From SABI01 sp963677695 (GTDB lineage Bacteria > Spirochaetota > Spirochaetia > Sphaerochaetales > Sphaerochaetaceae): a stretch of DNA of 64,000 nt. Below, one piece after another: positions 24,008 through 32,522 of this stretch. Within the stretch, counting starts at the first letter, position 1, and every line of letters starts with the position of its first letter. The notes under the pieces were generated by a model that saw only the letters and a program-made list of their open reading frames with translations, was not told the origin of the DNA and searched no databases. Made by a program: the position numbers and the translations under genes. The stretch spans positions 620,001-684,000 of the forward strand of contig CAXXUJ010000001.1 in NCBI GenBank assembly GCA_963677695.2, in the 5' to 3' direction.

Positions 24008-25219
24008 TCACACCCGCTCAAGAAGGTGTGCGATGCTCAGATTCCCCAGATTCTTTATTCCGCTGTCGTGCACCTGGGAGGTGACGGCGTTTCCCGCAGT
24101 GTCGATATTCTGTTCGAGATAAACCTCCCCGAACAGATCCTCCGCGATATCCTTCACCTTCAGACTCTCCAAAGGTTTGGAAGGAATATAGGAGGTATGG
24201 AGGGGATTCGTCGGTATGATATAACCGCTTCTCTCTAACGTATTGAGTATCTCAAACAGCTGTTTCTCATTCATCAGGAGCCTCTCACTGATCTCTCGTA
24301 CCTTCGTTTCCCCGTTCCCGTCCTTGAACCTCGCTCCGATCACGATCATCACGTTGATCCCGTTCGCCAGCTGCTCTGCAGGAGAGATCGGATGGGAGAG
24401 GGTCTTGGTATCGGGTCGGTACTGGTGGACATAAGAGACCTCCGAGCCGAAGAGAATGATGATCCAGATCACATAGATCCACAGAAGAAAGATGAAGACA
24501 ACAGCAAAGGAACCGTAGATCACGCTCAGTGCGAACAGCGAGTTGACCAGAGCTGAAAAGAGGGTGTTCGTGACGAGCATGCCCGCCGTGGCGACAGTCG
24601 CCCCGATCATGGCACTCAGTGTGAACACCTTCGATTTCGGTGCAATCTTCAGGATCGTGAATACAAACAGCCAGGCGATAATCCAGGGGAGTACATGCTG
24701 AAGGAAGACCTGAATGAGACTTGAATAGAACTTCCAGTCAAGGAGGTTGATAACGAAGGTACTGAACACCGATTTCACACCGACAAAGGCGGCCACAAGG
24801 ATGACACCTAACAGGAGTGCGGTCACGAAGGTTCCTGTCCTTTTAACCACACTCTCCTTGCTCAGGTTCGCTTCGTAGATATGATTGACCACTGAGTAGA
24901 CTTTGTTCATCAGAAGGATGCTTGTGATACCGAAAGAGATCAGTCCCGCCACCCCAAGACTCGCGGCGTTTCCGCTGTACCGCTCCACAAGCTGAACAAG
25001 GTCCTTCCCTGCAGCCTGTCCGAAGATCGAAACAAAAAGCTCGTTGAGCGATTCGTAGAACGGCTGAATGACGTTGAAGAGAGTAAGGAAGGTGACAAGA
25101 AAGGAGATGAAGGGAATGACACTGATGAGGGTATTGTAGACGATTCCCGATGCGAGAATGGGAATCTGGTCCTTCTTGAACTTTGTGATGAGGACCTCTC
25201 CTGTCTCCTTGAACTTCAT
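24008..25219 (-). CDS. YihY/BrkB-family membrane protein
   Basis: A protein of 403 residues. Residues about 1-270 form the YihY/virulence-factor-BrkB membrane domain with about six spans, including 'GIVYNTLISVIPFISFLVTF' and 'YGSFAVVFIFLLWIYVIWIIILFG'. Residues about 295-400 are soluble and look like a winged helix ('ISERLLMNEKQLFEILNTLERSGYIIP'). The family was once called ribonuclease BN, which is now considered wrong; its true function is unknown. The start at 25219 has GGAG 5 bases upstream. It lies 15 bases downstream of the alpha/beta hydrolase stop. Confidence 0.87.
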   Translation of the reverse strand: MKFKETGEVLITKFKKDQIPILASGIVYNTLISVIPFISFLVTFLTLFNVIQPFYESLNELFVSIFGQAAGKDLVQLVERYSGNAASLGVAGLISFGITSILLMNKVYSVVNHIYEANLSKESVVKRTGTFVTALLLGVILVAAFVGVKSVFSTFVINLLDWKFYSSLIQVFLQHVLPWIIAWLFVFTILKIAPKSKVFTLSAMIGATVATAGMLVTNTLFSALVNSLFALSVIYGSFAVVFIFLLWIYVIWIIILFGSEVSYVHQYRPDTKTLSHPISPAEQLANGINVMIVIGARFKDGNGETKVREISERLLMNEKQLFEILNTLERSGYIIPTNPLHTSYIPSKPLESLKVKDIAEDLFGEVYLEQNIDTAGNAVTSQVHDSGIKNLGNLSIAHLLERV

Positions 25220-25234
25220 CTTCTCTCCCACGTG

Positions 25235-26170
25235 CTAACTTCGCCTTCCCTTGGCCGCATGCTCTGTGATCCAGGTACCGATTGTCGCATAGATATCACG
25301 ATAGTTCGTTTCATTCAAGAGCTCATGACGTCCTCCGAGAACGAGATTCATCCTCAGATCCTCCACTCCAGCGCTCCGGTACTGCTCGAACACCTTCTTC
25401 ACCCCCTCGCCAAAATCACCCACGGGGTCGTTCTCTCCACTGATCAGGAAGATAGGGAGATCCTTCCGTATTCCCGTAGCTTTCTCAGCGTCGTTTGCCA
25501 GAGATATACCGTCAAGGAGGTCGACGAAGAAACGGGAGGTGCAGATGAATCCGCACAGAGGATCGTCATTATACTTATCGACCTCGACTTCATCCTTGCT
25601 CAGCCAGTCGAATTCAGTCTTCCGGTCGGGAAAATGTTTCGCGAAGGAGCCGAAGCTGAGGGTATCGAGGAAGGGATCGGGACGCTTTCCGCCGTTGAAC
25701 GTGCTTTTAATGAGTGCGATAGCCCGTCCTACCTTGGCGAGCATCCCCTTATCTGCGGCCGTGCCGCTCAGGATGACCCCGTCATACTCACAACTGTGGT
25801 CAATGATGACACTGCGGGCCATGAAGGAACCCATCGAGTGACCGAACAGGAAGTGAGGCATATCAGGGTGGGCAGAGGCAATCATCTGAGAGATCTCAAC
25901 GGTATCCTGCACGACACGTGCCCATCCGTTTCTGGGAGCAAAATACCCCAGATCATCCTCCTCAGCACTCTTGCCGTGTCCCCGGTGATCCTGTGCATAC
26001 ACAGCACCGCCGAGAGTCGTCAGGTAGGTGGCGAAGCGGTCATACCTCGCAGAGTGTTCAGCCATCCCGTGAAGAATGTGCACGGTGAACTGAATGTTTC
26101 CATTTTCAGGCTTCCATATACGGTACAGCAGCTCTTTTCCATCTGAACAGGTCCAACTCATATGCTCCAT
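25235..26170 (-). CDS. Alpha/beta hydrolase, monoacylglycerol-lipase-like
   Basis: A protein of 311 residues. The nucleophile elbow is 'FLFGHSMGSF' (Ser near residue 108), the oxyanion region 'HILHGMAEHSARYDRFATYL' is typical of the lysophospholipase/monoacylglycerol lipase group, and 'YAQDHRGHGKS' follows. The acid residue is in 'ISGENDPVGDF' and the histidine in 'GGRHELLNE'. The start at 26170 has GGGAGG 5-6 bases upstream. It probably hydrolyses glycerides or lysophospholipids in the cytoplasm. It is the first gene of a three-gene operon with yihY and a hypothetical gene. Confidence 0.87.
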   Translation of the reverse strand: MEHMSWTCSDGKELLYRIWKPENGNIQFTVHILHGMAEHSARYDRFATYLTTLGGAVYAQDHRGHGKSAEEDDLGYFAPRNGWARVVQDTVEISQMIASAHPDMPHFLFGHSMGSFMARSVIIDHSCEYDGVILSGTAADKGMLAKVGRAIALIKSTFNGGKRPDPFLDTLSFGSFAKHFPDRKTEFDWLSKDEVEVDKYNDDPLCGFICTSRFFVDLLDGISLANDAEKATGIRKDLPIFLISGENDPVGDFGEGVKKVFEQYRSAGVEDLRMNLVLGGRHELLNETNYRDIYATIGTWITEHAAKGRRS

Positions 26171-26344
26171 ACAATCCTCCCTTGTTTTCCTTAATTCTAA
26201 TTCATTCACAACAAAGGGGCAACGTTATTTGCCACGTGGATCGTACAGGAAATGAAGAACGGTACGTATACACCTTGTTCCTTTTTCCGATAATCTTTTA
26301 TCCAATTAAATCTGTACCCTGCAGTCAATTACCTTCATATGCAC

Positions 26345-26373
26345 TTGAAAAAGTTCACATCTGTCTTTATGAT
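26345..26373 (+). promoter_or_regulatory. Promoter of the YfcE-type phosphodiesterase gene
   Basis: TTGAAA, 17-base spacer, TATGAT, then 9 bases to the ATG. The expected transcription start is within a few bases of the start codon, so the mRNA is likely leaderless or nearly so. Confidence 0.6.
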
Positions 26374-26382
26374 TTGCAGGTA

Positions 26383-26916
26383 ATGGAAAGAGCATTTATC
26401 TTCTCCGATCTACATGGAGATGTCAGGCAGCTAGAGAAAATCTCCAAGAGAGTCACCGAAGAGGAGGCAACGCATGTCCTTTTCGCCGGAGATATGGGAT
26501 TCAACCAGCTAGCCGAACACCGTGACATCTTCTATGCCCTCAGTACACACCTCACGACCGTCAGAGGCAATGTCGACCAGCCCTGGGTCTTCATGACAGC
26601 AGGGATTAAAGTCCCCCTCCTCTATACCTCCGTTCCTTTCTGCCACCGGCAGCTCGGCCTCACCCACGGAGACTATTACTCAACCTGGACAGATCTTCCC
26701 ATACCGTTGAGCGATGCCGATGTATTCATCACCGGACATACCCATGTACCCTCTCTGATCAAACTGAAGGGACAGCCGGCGCTGCTCAACCCCGGTTCAG
26801 CAAGCTCCTCCAGATCCGAATACCCTGAAAGCTATGCCGTGATTGATCAACACTCGATCACTATCAAGAGCGTCGAAGAGGGAAAGCAGATAGGCTCCTT
26901 CCACCTGAGTTTCTAG
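26383..26916 (+). CDS. YfcE/MJ0936-family metallophosphoesterase
   Basis: A protein of 177 residues with the full set of dimetal motifs: 'FSDLHGD' at residues 7-13, 'FAGDMG', 'VRGNVD', 'THGDYY' and 'ITGHTHVPS'. Family members are small Mn-dependent phosphodiesterases of unclear physiological substrate. An upstream open frame reaches back to 26182, but the conserved start of the family (ERAFIFSDLHGD) begins at the ATG at 26383, and a strong promoter ends just before it. The 3' end faces the exported-protein gene with a 4-base gap. Confidence 0.87.
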   Translation: MERAFIFSDLHGDVRQLEKISKRVTEEEATHVLFAGDMGFNQLAEHRDIFYALSTHLTTVRGNVDQPWVFMTAGIKVPLLYTSVPFCHRQLGLTHGDYYSTWTDLPIPLSDADVFITGHTHVPSLIKLKGQPALLNPGSASSSRSEYPESYAVIDQHSITIKSVEEGKQIGSFHLSF

Positions 26917-26920
26917 TTCC

Positions 26921-28288
26921 TTACAGGGCACCGCTCATAACAAGGGAGACTCTCGCGTACCAGTCAAGTGTCCTTATATTTTCCAGACCATAGAAAGCAA
27001 CCGTATCAGCTAGGTGATCAGAGGGAGAATAGGTGAGCCCTGTAGCACACTCTATTCCGTACGATACTCCCTTCATACTGAACTGCCCGTTACTGAACAG
27101 GAGGACTCCCGCTTCGGAGTTGATGAGTGGGGTGAATGCATCGAATTCACGTACTCGGGTCTCTCTTAGTGCATCATTGGTGAAGACCGAGGTGCGGCGT
27201 ACACCGCCGCTGAGGGATAGGAACGGAGAGATTATCCAATCAGGATCACCTGCACGCCACTTGATACCGCTTCTCCACCAGGAGATGTTCTGCCGTGAGT
27301 TGTCGGTGATATCGAGGATCGAATCATCAAAGGCATTGCAGAACATGAGTCTGATATGATCCCCCAGGTAGTAGGAGAAACCGAGAGCCATCGACCTCGA
27401 AGGGAAGGTCATACCGAGGCAGAGGGAAAAGTCATCTGATGCGCTCTCTTCCCTGTTCACCTCAGGATACCCTGTGTGGAAACCGATACCTCCCCATCCC
27501 CTGCCGCTTTCCATGTAGGCTCTGAACAGTACATCGAGGAGTCCCATCCGTCCCACCATATGCATAAAGATTCCCGACTCGCTCTGTGCTGTCAAATCGT
27601 GGAGGGGAACATCGTCTAAGGTATAGGAGGCGGCATACCCGATTCCTATGGCCAGGTCCTGAGTCACCTCATCCCTCTGCCCGAGCGAAGCGGTGACGGA
27701 ATAGCCGTACCCGTACTGCGGAGCGTATTCGAAGACCTGACCAATTGCAAGGTAGGGGGAGGTGCGGGTGAAACCCGGCACATCGAAAGAGCCCGTCACG
27801 AGCTGACTTTGAAGGAATCTCGGGTAGACTGACAAGTCATCTCCCTGAGAGTAGGGAAGGAAGACCTGAGGGATATTGGCAAATTCGTGCCAGGTATTCT
27901 GCACGGTCTGAAACCCGAGGTTTCCAGCAAGGACAAGTCCTGCAGAACCACTCAGGGTATAGTCGATATCGATCACCTTCTTATCAAGGGTGAACGTATG
28001 GGAGTACCCTGCATCGATGAGAAGTTCGTCATAGCGGCTCCCCTCATCAGGGACTAAAGATTCCCTCATAGTGAGTCCTGCTGTCTCTACCTTCGCGTAG
28101 ATTCCCGAGGTGAACTGAGCTGAAAGGAGAGCTCCGTAGGAGCGCAGGTCATCCTCGTTCTGTGCGATACCCACCGTCATCGCATCATTGAGAGCGATGA
28201 AGGAGAGATCAAGAAGGCGTGAGGTGAGAAGGGATGGAACACAAAGAGTGGAGAGAAGAAGTATGAGGAGACTACACGCCTTTCTCAT
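26921..28288 (-). CDS. Exported protein, possible outer-membrane beta-barrel
   Basis: A protein of 455 residues with a signal peptide (about 1-22, 'LLILLLSTLCVPSLL'). The rest has many short alternating hydrophobic/polar stretches separated by polar turns, for example 'GYGYSVTASLG', 'MALGFSYYLGDHIRLMF' and 'WISPFLSLSGGV'-like segments, as in outer-membrane barrels. No named family is recognised. It overlaps the AOR-like gene by 17 bases and is probably coupled to it. An alternative is a periplasmic beta-rich protein. Confidence 0.6.
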   Translation of the reverse strand: MRKACSLLILLLSTLCVPSLLTSRLLDLSFIALNDAMTVGIAQNEDDLRSYGALLSAQFTSGIYAKVETAGLTMRESLVPDEGSRYDELLIDAGYSHTFTLDKKVIDIDYTLSGSAGLVLAGNLGFQTVQNTWHEFANIPQVFLPYSQGDDLSVYPRFLQSQLVTGSFDVPGFTRTSPYLAIGQVFEYAPQYGYGYSVTASLGQRDEVTQDLAIGIGYAASYTLDDVPLHDLTAQSESGIFMHMVGRMGLLDVLFRAYMESGRGWGGIGFHTGYPEVNREESASDDFSLCLGMTFPSRSMALGFSYYLGDHIRLMFCNAFDDSILDITDNSRQNISWWRSGIKWRAGDPDWIISPFLSLSGGVRRTSVFTNDALRETRVREFDAFTPLINSEAGVLLFSNGQFSMKGVSYGIECATGLTYSPSDHLADTVAFYGLENIRTLDWYARVSLVMSGAL

Positions 28289-29987
28289 AGGTTACCGCCA
28301 TCAGTTCTTTCTCATGAAGGTATGCTTCATAGAGTTTCGTGAAGGGGACGGTGGATTCATCTTCCACATTGCTGGATGCATCGATCAGCCACTGAAGTGG
28401 GACTTTCACAGAGGCAGAGAGACGGCCGCTCACCTTCTCGTAGGTCAGAAGAGTCTGTAATGCGATCCTCTTGAGTGTTACCTCATCATATTCGGTGTCA
28501 AGGAAGGAAGAGACGATAGCTGCGAGCTGTTTCAGCGACCCTCTCCTGCCTGTCGGAAGAAGGGGGTTTCTGTAGACCAGAGAGAACATCTTCTTTGAAG
28601 ATATCCCGAAGGCCATGGCAAGGAGATGGAGAAGCTCGTACTCGAGTACTTCCTTCCCCTTCCCTTTCAGTACCTGATTCCCTTTCGCTGGAGAGAGGAA
28701 TTCGCCTGGAAGGAGGAAATCATAGCCGAGGGCCATGACAAGCGCCTGACCGTACGCCCCTCTCGGGTCGACAGGGAGTACTTCCTTGCCGCCGAGGGAG
28801 GTGTTGAACTGATGGGCATCATGGTGTTCAGAAAGGGCATCGGTCCCCCTGCAGAGATGGGAATCGGCCGGCCCCTTCGCTATTTTGTGTATCGTCTCCT
28901 CTATGTTGGAAACATCAGCGTAGGTAAGTGCGTACTCATCGGTGATACCTCTCTCAGAAGCTTCCATACACCAGGAGATGACCGAAGCTGTCGCGAGAGG
29001 ATCGAGTCCTGCATCCATTGCGGTACGGGAGAAGCGGACAGCAAGGAGGGGGTCGTAGTTCCCGATATTCGAGCCGAAGGCGAGCATTGCAAGGGGAGAA
29101 AGGGGAAAGAACCTTCCGCTGTCTTCAGCCAATGCGATTCCGTGTTCCGTGGATGAATATTTTTCAGGGTGTTCGGCCACGCAGAGGTGTTTCATCCTCG
29201 GATCGAAACGGCCTCTGCCGTGCCGCACCGAGGCCGCGTTTTTATCCATAGCGACCCGGACCGGGTACATGCATCCTTCGCTGCCTGCGATCTTCGTCAG
29301 GTAACTTGAATCGATCTCTTCAGATAATTCCTTGAGGGAAGTCAATGTCTCCTGGCAGGTACCTGCACAGTAGGTATATCCTCCACGGGTGACACTCAGC
29401 GCCTTGAGACGTTTCATGCCGAGCAGAGCCCCGAACCCATCCCTTTCGAGAGGGACCTGATCGCTGATGAGAGAAGCATAGGGAACTTCCTTCTCTCCCG
29501 CCGGTCCTATGATGAGGGCATCCTGTTCCTTCTTCAGGTTCAGAAGCTTCATCGATTCTGTGATACTCTTGCCTATCAGATGCTCACTCGGAGCAAACGA
29601 AACTCCCTCTTCATCAATGGAAAGGGTCATCTGGCGCCTGGCTGCACCCACAAGGACGAGTGAGTGAAACCCGCAGCTCGCTAAAAGGGAGGCGAAACGG
29701 GTCATGCCTGAGGCGACCGTCACCCTATGAGATAAAGGGGAGCGGGCAACGATTGTGAGAGCGGAAGAGACCGAGACATCAAGCTGAGAAAGAATTCCGT
29801 TTGAGAAGACAACCGGGGAGCCTATGAGATTGTCATAGAGCATCTGATATTCTTCATAGAGGTCAAGGGCAGTCCCTGCCCCGCCGAGCTGTTCCCTGAT
29901 GCGTTCATCGCTTGATGAGTGCACACTCCACTCTTCCTTGGCGACATCGATGAGCAGGTACTGCTGGGTAGGTCTCTTTTTCTCCAT
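28272..29987 (-). CDS. Aldehyde:ferredoxin oxidoreductase-like protein lacking [4Fe-4S] ligands
   Basis: A protein of 571 residues, slightly short of the usual 600 or so. The AOR layout is recognisable: 'LGGAGTALDLYEE' near 35, 'ARSPLSHRVTVASG' near 80, 'ERDGFGALLGMKRLKAL' near 182 (family: GRGGLGAVMGSKNLKA), 'MDAGLDPLATASVISWCMEASERG' near 330 and 'VDPRGAYGQAL' near 405. The cluster motif CxxCxxxC is reduced to 'EGCMYPVRV', and the late cysteine is absent from the corresponding C-terminal region. Without the cluster it cannot be a normal tungsten aldehyde oxidoreductase. It is divergent from two equally degenerate alcohol-dehydrogenase homologues. A structural or regulatory role is possible; so is a truly decaying gene, though the frame is intact. 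Confidence 0.75.
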   Translation of the reverse strand: MEKKRPTQQYLLIDVAKEEWSVHSSSDERIREQLGGAGTALDLYEEYQMLYDNLIGSPVVFSNGILSQLDVSVSSALTIVARSPLSHRVTVASGMTRFASLLASCGFHSLVLVGAARRQMTLSIDEEGVSFAPSEHLIGKSITESMKLLNLKKEQDALIIGPAGEKEVPYASLISDQVPLERDGFGALLGMKRLKALSVTRGGYTYCAGTCQETLTSLKELSEEIDSSYLTKIAGSEGCMYPVRVAMDKNAASVRHGRGRFDPRMKHLCVAEHPEKYSSTEHGIALAEDSGRFFPLSPLAMLAFGSNIGNYDPLLAVRFSRTAMDAGLDPLATASVISWCMEASERGITDEYALTYADVSNIEETIHKIAKGPADSHLCRGTDALSEHHDAHQFNTSLGGKEVLPVDPRGAYGQALVMALGYDFLLPGEFLSPAKGNQVLKGKGKEVLEYELLHLLAMAFGISSKKMFSLVYRNPLLPTGRRGSLKQLAAIVSSFLDTEYDEVTLKRIALQTLLTYEKVSGRLSASVKVPLQWLIDASSNVEDESTVPFTKLYEAYLHEKELMAVTYEKGV

Positions 29988-30048
29988 ATAGGTATCTTCC
30001 TTACCTCAAAGAGTAGCCCGTGAAGACACTCTTCGTCAATCTTTCGTC

Positions 30049-30077
30049 TTGCTCAGGTCACATCGAAAGGGTACAAT
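30049..30077 (+). promoter_or_regulatory. Promoter of the 30-34 kb coupled operon
   Basis: TTGCTC, 17-base spacer, TACAAT, then 10 bases to the ATG at 30088. There is no ribosome-binding site between them, so the first gene may be read from a very short leader. Confidence 0.45.
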
Positions 30078-30087
30078 ACTGCCTGAG

Positions 30088-30564
30088 ATGAACACTATTA
30101 TTCAACGAAATTGGGGACGGAGGAGCGTATCCTCCATTGCCAGACACCTGATCTGCATTACAGCTCTACATGAAGAGTGCTCACTGGACCTTCAGTCGAT
30201 GAAGGTCGGGGAAAGTATCTCGCTCTCCTACTCAGACCGTGAAGAGGAAGTCACCCTCGTCATCGCAGAGAAGGATGGGAAGAAAAAGCTCATAGCATCG
30301 AAAACAGAAGAGGCGAAGGGGAGGATAGTCATTCCACCTATCTACCGCTCCTCTTCTCTTCCACTTAAAACCCTGTACGCTCAGAATTACCTCACGATCA
30401 CCACAGAGGTGACAATGGCCCGCCACCTTATGCGGTGGCTGACAAAGTCGGAAACTCTGCAGTCGCTCTCACTGAATAACGGGGTCTCCTCTCTTTTCTC
30501 CTCTCTTCGCTACTGGGCACGCTATGTACTTGCAGGATCCCCGTCGAACGGAGGTACCGCATGA
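30088..30564 (+). CDS. Hypothetical protein, 158 residues
   Basis: Unrecognised. The first third is basic and contains 'NWGRRSVSSIARHLICITALHEE'; the middle is a charged beta-rich segment ('VGESISLSYSDREEEVTLVIAEKDGKKKL'); the C terminus is basic and helical. It overlaps the next gene by 4 bases (ATGA), so it is translationally coupled to the first ADH-like protein. No signal peptide or membrane span is seen. The start at 30088 was chosen because a promoter ends 10 bases before it; an earlier TTG at 30049 lies in the -35 box. Confidence 0.55.
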   Translation: MNTIIQRNWGRRSVSSIARHLICITALHEECSLDLQSMKVGESISLSYSDREEEVTLVIAEKDGKKKLIASKTEEAKGRIVIPPIYRSSSLPLKTLYAQNYLTITTEVTMARHLMRWLTKSETLQSLSLNNGVSSLFSSLRYWARYVLAGSPSNGGTA

Positions 30565-31460
30565 GTGAGAAATTCAGGTACACCCCTGCCTCATCCATCG
30601 TGATCGAGGGAGAGAAAGCTCTGGCAACACTGCCTCTCCATCTTGAAAACCTCAACATCACCAATCCTGAATGGATTGTTCAAGCATCAAAGGAATCAAA
30701 GGTCAAGGGATTGAAACACCCAGTGAACACCGAGATCCCGATCGATGCCCTCATCATTGTCGGGGGCTCAAAAGAACTGGTTCTCGCTCTGGAGGTCCTT
30801 GCATCATCAGAGGTTTCTCTGAAGATCGTTCTCATCCCCTCTGCTCCCCTGATCATGGCGGACCTGATCGGTTCGGCAATCGTTCCTGACCTAATCCTCG
30901 TCGATACCGTTCTTGCCTCCACCCTGAGTGAAGGAGAGATCAGGCAGCTGATGACTCTCTCCCTCTTTTACATGCTCTCTGCCCTGATAGAAGGGTATGA
31001 CCCGATACAGACAGTACGGGCAAAGTGCATCCTTTCCAGGGCGCTGATGGTACGAAAAGAGTTATCAGTTTCAAGAAAGAGGGCGAGTTACCTGACTACA
31101 ACGATGCTGATGCCGACAGTCGATCTGGGAAGGAACAGACGCTCTTCTCTGATCATCTCACTGATGAAACATATGAGTATCTACCCATACACGATATTCG
31201 ATACCTCGGGCATGCTCCTGATCCCCCTTGCCCGATACATAGAGAACGAACATCCCGAGCTGTTCATCATGCTTACTCAGCTGATCGGGACTGAGGACCT
31301 CGCCCTCTGGCTCTCGTTGTGGAAAGAGGGGATATGCAGCACAGAGAAGGAAGAGACACTGAGAGAACTCACGGTGAGTCTTGATGCTCTTATTTCAGGT
31401 TCTGCAACTCCCGGGAGGCTGAAAGCCTTCCTCCCCTACCTCGATAAGGGGGTGAACTGA
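30561..31460 (+). CDS. Degenerate Fe-alcohol-dehydrogenase-like protein 1
   Basis: A protein of 299 residues whose order of elements follows Fe-ADHs, compared by eye with the intact enzyme at 2260-3360. 'TPASSIVIEGEKAL' matches the N-terminal strand and 'DALIIVGGSKELVLALEVLA' matches the GGGSxxDxAK nucleotide loop, but the loop is altered. 'VPDLILVDTVLASTLSEGE' matches the strand before the metal site, and 'FYMLSALIEGYDPIQT' aligns with 'AIDALSHAVEGYLAVRS': the Asp and His ligands are Tyr and Ala. The PTTxGTGSE block is missing. It is therefore probably not a dehydrogenase. Start overlaps the previous stop (ATGA) and its stop overlaps the next start, suggesting equimolar synthesis of two related subunits. 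Confidence 0.65.
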   Translation: MSEKFRYTPASSIVIEGEKALATLPLHLENLNITNPEWIVQASKESKVKGLKHPVNTEIPIDALIIVGGSKELVLALEVLASSEVSLKIVLIPSAPLIMADLIGSAIVPDLILVDTVLASTLSEGEIRQLMTLSLFYMLSALIEGYDPIQTVRAKCILSRALMVRKELSVSRKRASYLTTTMLMPTVDLGRNRRSSLIISLMKHMSIYPYTIFDTSGMLLIPLARYIENEHPELFIMLTQLIGTEDLALWLSLWKEGICSTEKEETLRELTVSLDALISGSATPGRLKAFLPYLDKGVN

Positions 31461-32512
31461 TGGATATGAAATCACCTCTGATGAGCGCCTACTCACAAAG
31501 CGGGTATGCATGTGTCCCTGGTATCATAGGGAAATTAGGAGAATGGATAGAGATGAAGGGATGGGCCTCCCCTCTGATTGTCTGCGATGCCCCTTCGCCT
31601 CTTATTACCCTCGAATATGTGAGAAGCTCACAGGTAGCCCCTGCCCTGAAGAGCTCCCCCTGTGATGTGATCATCATCTTCGGTGATGAGATCACAACTG
31701 ACAGAGTGAAGGGAACTCTGAGAGATATCTACCACGAGAAGAAGGGACTCCCCTTCGAGACAGTCATCATTCCTACGACCTACTGCGCAGTGCGATCGGT
31801 GAGCGGAAGATATCTGGATGAAAAGGGTATCTACCATTTCTCCTCGTATCTCGTACCCTCTCTCCTTGTCATCGATGAGGAGATCCTGAGAAACAGGGAG
31901 TCGCTCGCCGCTTCTCTCGAAGCGGTCTCCCTGATGGTCCATATCTTCGATATGTTCACCAGCACTGTCTCCGGCTCATGCCAGAGGCACTTACTGGAAG
32001 AAGCCTATACCATCTTCTCCCGTCATGCGTATGACGCGCTCTACTCGAGAGGGGCTGCGGCGTCGAGAGAGCTGCTCGCCATTGCCTCCTACCTTACAGC
32101 AACAGCACAGAACATCTCTCCTCCGGGAATCATCGACGCCTGCTCACGCGCCGTCGTGAATCACTCTGACCTGAATGCCGCTGAAAGCGCATCCCTTGCC
32201 TTCCCCTACCTTGGTCCCGCTGTATGTCAGGTACAAACCTCAATGGAGGAAAAGAGAGCGGAAAAGATGATGGAAGAGATGCTCCTTCTGAGAGAGAATC
32301 TCCTCTCTGCCCACACGAGTCACATACCGAAAACGCTTCATGCCGTCTCGCGTCCTCCCTTCAGTCGTGGTACTATATCACTGACGGAACTCGCTGCTAT
32401 TGCAGATGATGTCTATAACTCGATCGAGACTGCAGTTTCGATGCCCGATATCGATCATCAGAGCATCATCAGCTGGGTTGAGAGCATCTACTGGGGATAT
32501 GAGAGCACCTGA
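31460..32512 (+). CDS. Degenerate Fe-alcohol-dehydrogenase-like protein 2
   Basis: A protein of 350 residues. 'GIIGKLGEWIEMKGWASPLIVCD' resembles the first Rossmann strands, 'CDVIIIFGDEITTDRVKG' replaces the GGGSxxDxAK loop, and 'FETVIIPTTYCAVRSVSGR' replaces PTTAGTGSEVT. 'VPSLLVIDEEIL' precedes 'LEAVSLMVHIFDMFTS', which aligns with 'IDALSHAVEGYLAVRS', so the metal-binding Asp and His are Glu and Leu. The downstream metal histidines are also not evident. It looks like a second pseudoenzyme of the same superfamily, coupled to the first by a one-base stop/start overlap (TGATG). A heterodimeric scaffold or sensor is conceivable but speculative. Confidence 0.65.
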   Translation: MDMKSPLMSAYSQSGYACVPGIIGKLGEWIEMKGWASPLIVCDAPSPLITLEYVRSSQVAPALKSSPCDVIIIFGDEITTDRVKGTLRDIYHEKKGLPFETVIIPTTYCAVRSVSGRYLDEKGIYHFSSYLVPSLLVIDEEILRNRESLAASLEAVSLMVHIFDMFTSTVSGSCQRHLLEEAYTIFSRHAYDALYSRGAAASRELLAIASYLTATAQNISPPGIIDACSRAVVNHSDLNAAESASLAFPYLGPAVCQVQTSMEEKRAEKMMEEMLLLRENLLSAHTSHIPKTLHAVSRPPFSRGTISLTELAAIADDVYNSIETAVSMPDIDHQSIISWVESIYWGYEST

Positions 32513-32522
32513 GGAGGAACAG

